Source: Halobacillus fulvus | Lineage (GTDB): Bacteria; Bacillota; Bacilli; Bacillales; Halobacillaceae | Reading direction: 5' to 3' | Assembly (NCBI GenBank): GCA_004078665.1 | Contig: SCFO01000006.1 | Span: 1-64,000 of the forward strand | DNA length: 64,000 bases | Part shown: positions 60,607-64,000 of the stretch, piece after piece | Layout: each line of letters starts with the position of its first letter | Numbering within the stretch: the stretch's first letter is position 1 | The notes under the pieces: generated by a model | What the model saw: only the letters and a program-made list of their open reading frames with translations | The model's database searches: none | Told to the model about the DNA's origin: nothing | Program-made: the position numbers and the translations under genes

Positions 60607-61662
60607 TCACAAGGGCAGCTTCACGAAAACAGTCGTGCCAATCCCGACTTCGCTCTCAAGCTCGATCCGTCCCCCGTGCGCTTCCACGAGGCGTTTCGCA
60701 ATCGCTAGTCCAAGCCCGTTGCCGCCGGAATTTCGGCTTCTTGATGGATCGGCCCGGTACAGTCGGTCGAATACATTCGCCTGGTCCTCCGGGCTCATTC
60801 CGATTCCAGTATCAGAAACCGTCAAAATCGCTTCCTGTCCGGACGTCTCCACGTACACAGAGACCGCTCCCCCTGCATCCGTGTACTGAAGTGCATTCAT
60901 CAGCAGATTCAAGACCACCTGTTTAAGCCGGTCCTGATCAGCCTTCAGGTGAACGGGCCCTTTTTTATCAAAAGTAAGACCGACCTTTTGGCGATGAAAC
61001 GAGCTTCGTACGGCTTCGACTACCTGGCCGGTCATTACCTGCAGCTCCGTATCGGTCAGAGTGAGCTGGAAATCCGGAGAATCGAGGCGGTTCAGCTCCT
61101 CCAGGTCCTGGACCAGGTTGATCAGGCGGTCGATTTCTTCGGTACAAGAGCGTAGACGCGCAGGCGTCGGTTCCCAGATCCCATCTTCAAAAGCTTCCAT
61201 ATGACTTTTCAACGTCGCCAGCGGAGTCCTTAGCTCATGAGCGATATCAGCCGTCATATGCTGGCGGGCGAGTTCCTGCTTTTGAAGGCTGCGCGCAAGA
61301 AAGTTGATCGACTCTCCGAGGTCCCGGATTTCGTCCTTCCCCTCTGTTTGAATACGCGCATCCCATTTTCCACCGGCCATTTGTTCCGACACTTTTCTCA
61401 TCGAAATCAGCGGCTTCGAAAAACGACGGGCGACGATCGAACTGATCAAAAGGACAAGGATGACCGCGCCGAGCACCGTCCAAATGAGCGACTCGATCAT
61501 CGCCCGCTCGAGATGGTAAAAGACGGACTCCATCTCCTCTGGCATATCCGCCATTTGTAAATGATAATGAATTTCCACCGCGATGATGATGCTCGCGATG
61601 ATCAGGACAACCGAAGCCATGATGCCGAAATTGAGGGCGAGGCGACCGTGAAGCCTTCTCAT
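60607..61662 (-). CDS. Sensor histidine kinase of the copper cassette
   Basis: 351 residues. TM1 about 11-31, a short extracytoplasmic loop (about 32-57) and TM2 about 59-78, then HAMP (RRFSKPLISMRKVSEQMAGG). His142 lies in TADIAHELRTPLATLKSHME. The ATPase domain has NLLMNALQYTD (N box), VSDTGIGMSPED (G1) and RNSGGNGLGLAIAKRLV (G2). The loop contains EIHYH and QMADMPEEME, Met/His ligands that could sense Cu. Overlaps the regulator gene by 4 nt. Confidence 0.93.
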   Translation of the reverse strand: MRRLHGRLALNFGIMASVVLIIASIIIAVEIHYHLQMADMPEEMESVFYHLERAMIESLIWTVLGAVILVLLISSIVARRFSKPLISMRKVSEQMAGGKWDARIQTEGKDEIRDLGESINFLARSLQKQELARQHMTADIAHELRTPLATLKSHMEAFEDGIWEPTPARLRSCTEEIDRLINLVQDLEELNRLDSPDFQLTLTDTELQVMTGQVVEAVRSSFHRQKVGLTFDKKGPVHLKADQDRLKQVVLNLLMNALQYTDAGGAVSVYVETSGQEAILTVSDTGIGMSPEDQANVFDRLYRADPSRSRNSGGNGLGLAIAKRLVEAHGGRIELESEVGIGTTVFVKLPL

Positions 61663-62351
61663 GACCGTTCTCCCGAGAATTTGTAGCCGGTTCCGTACAC
61701 TGTCTTAATGTAGGTCGGAGCACTGGGGTCCGGCTCGATTTTATGCCTTAAATTTTTGATATGCTGATCAATCGTCCGCTCGTCCCCGTGAAAGTCCACA
61801 CCGATCACGGATCCGACAAGCCCCTCGCGCGAGTGCGTCCGACCAGGGTGCTTCGCGAGTGTGACCAATAGCCTGTATTCGATCGGAGTCAGTGAGAGAG
61901 GAATTCCATGCTTCATCACCCTCTGGCCGATTTGATCGATTTCCAGTTCTCCCTGATGAAAAGAAAGCGAATCAGCGAGTAGCTTCCCTTCACCAGCTCG
62001 CCTCATGATCGTATGTACACGCATCACCAGCTCCCTCGGGCTGAACGGCTTGACCATATAATCATCCGCCCCGATCGAAAGCCCGTTCAACAGGTCCTTT
62101 TCTCCGACCTTCGCTGTCAGCATCAAGACCGGTGTCGTGTACTGCGTACGAATCTGACGGCAGACGTCCTCTCCGGAAATATCCGGCAGCATCAAGTCCA
62201 GGATGACAAAATCGATGGACGAACGCTTCATTTCTTTAAGAGCGCCCTGCCCATGATCTGATTCAATGACTTCATGTCCTTCTTTCTTCAAATAAGATGC
62301 CACAACATCTCGTATTTTTGCTTCGTCGTCAACGATCAGGATGGTACTCAT
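61659..62351 (-). CDS. OmpR/PhoB-family response regulator of the copper cassette
   Basis: 230 residues. Receiver 1-118: ILIVDDEAKIR (acidic pocket), Asp52 in FVILDLMLPDISGED, LMLTAKVGEKDLL, DDYMVKPFSPREL. Winged-helix C-terminal domain 130-228 ends DERTIDQHIKNLRHKIEPDP then TVYGTGYKF. Activates the downstream YdhK-CopB genes, as inferred from their shared strand and order. First gene of the operon. ATG with GGAGG. Confidence 0.93.
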   Translation of the reverse strand: MSTILIVDDEAKIRDVVASYLKKEGHEVIESDHGQGALKEMKRSSIDFVILDLMLPDISGEDVCRQIRTQYTTPVLMLTAKVGEKDLLNGLSIGADDYMVKPFSPRELVMRVHTIMRRAGEGKLLADSLSFHQGELEIDQIGQRVMKHGIPLSLTPIEYRLLVTLAKHPGRTHSREGLVGSVIGVDFHGDERTIDQHIKNLRHKIEPDPSAPTYIKTVYGTGYKFSGERS

Positions 62352-62397
62352 TTGATCAGCCTCCTCTGGCTAGGTGGGTTTCGTTGGGCGGTTCAGC

Positions 62398-62427
62398 GGG
62401 ACAATCGGGGACGGTTCCCACTGTCCC
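62398..62427 (+). repeat. Dispersed GGGACAG-type repeat
   Basis: Copy with GGGACAATC left arm and CACTGTCCC right arm in the divergent gap between the copper operon and the next acetyltransferase. Confidence 0.85.
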
Positions 62428-62518
62428 ATTTTACCGTTCATTTTATCACACCAAACCGCCCGTCCACCCGGGGCTGTAGTATGATAAAGACAACTCAACA
62501 CCGACAGGAGGAGAACGA

Positions 62519-63391
62519 TTGACGATTGTAAGAAGAACTAAACTGTCACCTGATGAATTAAACGACGTCCGGCAGCTTCTGCAAACATGCGAGAAACACG
62601 ACGGCATACACCTCGAACTGAGCTTGAACCTTAGCATGCATGATCAGGACGAGGGTTCCACACGTTATGATTTTCTCTTTTATGAAGGAGACGATTTGCA
62701 AGGATATCTTGCGAGCTACGCCATTGTCGATCCGAAGCATTTGGAAATGGGAGGCATGGTGGCGCCGGAGCGCCGAAGAGAAGGGATTTTCCGCTCCCTT
62801 TTGCAAGCAGCCGCGGAAACATTCAGAGAAAACGGCATTCAGGAAGTGCTTCTCGTTGTAGAGAATACTTCTGAGGAAGGAAAAGCGATGGCGGAATCCC
62901 TTCGCTTTCCGTTGAGTCATTCTGAATATATGTTAAAGCATAGTGGGAGCGAACCGGAGACAGCAGACGATCACGTGCAGCTAGACTTGGCAAGCGAAGA
63001 AGATGTGCCTGCCTTGACTTCCATTCATGCTAAAGCGTTCGACGATTCGGAGGAAGAGGCCGCCACGGTCATCGATCATAATATGGCCTCGTCATCCTAT
63101 GATGTGTTCGTCGCGCGGCTGGATTCGGAAATCATTGGCTCGGTTTCCGTCATGAACAACCACCCGAATTATTTTCTATCTGCCTTCTCTATCGATCCTG
63201 TTCTACAAGGGCAAGGGTTGGGCGGTCAAGTCTTACGTCAGACCGTAGCAAGATTGCTTTTACGAGATGGAGCCATGGTCATGATTGAAGTAGAAGTGGA
63301 CAATCGCCATGCGCTCAAACTCTATCAGAACAGTGGGTTTGAAATTGTGATGGGGCACGACTATTACCGCTTCGGGTTTGAGGAGTTTTGA
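62519..63391 (+). CDS. Tandem GNAT acetyltransferase
   Basis: 290 residues with two GNAT domains. First about 1-140: GGMVAPERRREGIFRSLLQAA. Second about 150-290: FSIDPVLQGQGLGGQVLRQTV, then NRHALKLYQNSGFEIVMGHDYY, which keeps a good acetyl-CoA loop (QGQGLG); the first domain loop (RRREGIF) is weaker. TTG start with AGGAGGAG. Acceptor unknown. Confidence 0.85.
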   Translation: MTIVRRTKLSPDELNDVRQLLQTCEKHDGIHLELSLNLSMHDQDEGSTRYDFLFYEGDDLQGYLASYAIVDPKHLEMGGMVAPERRREGIFRSLLQAAAETFRENGIQEVLLVVENTSEEGKAMAESLRFPLSHSEYMLKHSGSEPETADDHVQLDLASEEDVPALTSIHAKAFDDSEEEAATVIDHNMASSSYDVFVARLDSEIIGSVSVMNNHPNYFLSAFSIDPVLQGQGLGGQVLRQTVARLLLRDGAMVMIEVEVDNRHALKLYQNSGFEIVMGHDYYRFGFEEF

Positions 63392-63402
63392 TGGGGACGG
63401 GT

Positions 63403-63432
63403 GGGACAATCGGGGACGGTTCTCCCTGTCCC
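63403..63432 (+). repeat. Dispersed GGGACAG-type repeat
   Basis: Consensus-like copy between convergent genes, 11 nt after the acetyltransferase stop. Confidence 0.85.
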
Positions 63433-63433
63433 A

Positions 63434-64000
63434 CTATCCTTCCTCGATAAAACGAATATCTACCGTTTCATAATCCTCTACCATCCAAATCAATGATCCC
63501 GAAAGGACATAGTCCGCCACTGTATTTTCAATGGTGACTTTCTGTTCGAATTGCGTCATCCCTAAACGCTCCGGCTCACTCTTCTCAAGCTTCAATTCTG
63601 GCTTGTTCGTTCGTACCTCGACCTCGATAATGTCCGCTTTCAACTCTTGATTTTCCTGTGACACCTTAAACTTCCCTTCCACAGTCAGTCCGTCTTTAAA
63701 AGGAGATGCATCCGGGATATTTTCTTTTGGTGACTCTGTATCAACCATTTTTTCCAAATTAAAACTTTCAATCCCATAGGTCTTTCTTACATAAAGAGAG
63801 TCATAGAAACGTTCGATTTGTTCATAGATTTCAGGGTGATCCTCTTTTGTCCTATAAACCTTAGCAACGTCCCCTTCCTTAAACGAAACAAATAACCCAT
63901 CTCCCGCTTGTGTCATACTCAATTGAGCATAAATATCGCCTTCAGATAGAAAAAAGGTTGTGAGAGAAGGTACCGCATCAATCAATCGCGTCTGATCCGT
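63434..64000 (-). CDS. Unknown protein, 5' end outside the window
   Basis: The reverse-strand frame is open to the window edge (TDQTRLIDAVPSLTTFFLS) and ends DIRFIEEG at 63434, at least 188 residues. A TTG at 63985 is internal or the real start cannot be decided. Mixed strands and helices with QENQELKADIIEVEVRTNKP and IENTVADYVLSGSLIWM. No signal, domain or family recognised in the visible part. Confidence 0.6.
   Translation of the reverse strand, partial: TDQTRLIDAVPSLTTFFLSEGDIYAQLSMTQAGDGLFVSFKEGDVAKVYRTKEDHPEIYEQIERFYDSLYVRKTYGIESFNLEKMVDTESPKENIPDASPFKDGLTVEGKFKVSQENQELKADIIEVEVRTNKPELKLEKSEPERLGMTQFEQKVTIENTVADYVLSGSLIWMVEDYETVDIRFIEEG

Noticed and set aside
206-63432. CRISPR array as explanation of the repeats
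   Set aside because: Copies are scattered singly or in pairs in both orientations, with no regular spacers and no cas genes.

Overview
The window looks like chromosome of a Bacillaceae firmicute, most likely a Halobacillus-like moderate halophile. The basis is strong AGGAGG ribosome binding sites with frequent TTG/GTG starts, lipoprotein signal peptides, and families typical of this group (DUF4179 anti-sigma, DUF3243, LytTR/DUF3021, YdhK, LprI-like). The genus is inferred; no rRNA or tRNA gene was seen.

0-19 kb is mostly housekeeping and small membrane or lipoprotein genes: the 5' end of an IS4-type transposase, an FAD amine oxidase, a DUF3267 protein, a histidine phosphatase, a DJ-1/PfpI protein, acetyltransferases, an ECF sigma/anti-sigma pair, an HNH protein, a chemoreceptor, a LytTR-DUF3021 pair and a tRNA-dihydrouridine synthase.

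18.8-24.1 kb carries a divergent DeoR regulator and a hexitol-type PTS operon: an epimerase, a hexulose-phosphate isomerase, a MtlD-family dehydrogenase, a UlaC-like EIIA and a mannitol-type EIICB. The gene set differs from a textbook mannitol operon and suggests a rarer polyol. 24.4-32.9 kb is one peptide uptake and hydrolysis operon (IclR regulator, OppD, OppF, M19 dipeptidase, binding protein, OppB, OppC, S33 peptidase).

33.3-38.9 kb is a compact defence island. It holds an HNH restriction enzyme resembling those that cut phosphorothioated DNA, a divergent winged-helix/PD-(D/E)XK-like protein, and a McrBC-like pair. 39.1-48.5 kb is an alpha-glucoside operon: ROK regulator, two permeases, binding protein, a very large GH31 fusion and a GH13 enzyme. 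48.7-57.5 kb returns to small single genes. 57.6-62.4 kb is a copper cassette (response regulator, kinase, YdhK lipoprotein, CopB-type ATPase).

Two whole-window features stand out. First, about 30 copies of a 30-bp imperfect palindrome (arms GGGACAG/CTGTCCC) lie in intergenic gaps, often as head-to-head pairs, and are absent from 33.3-52.8 kb. Second, at least three genes have no usable ATG/GTG/TTG start where one is needed but have an ATT or ATC codon 7-9 nt after a strong Shine-Dalgarno sequence.
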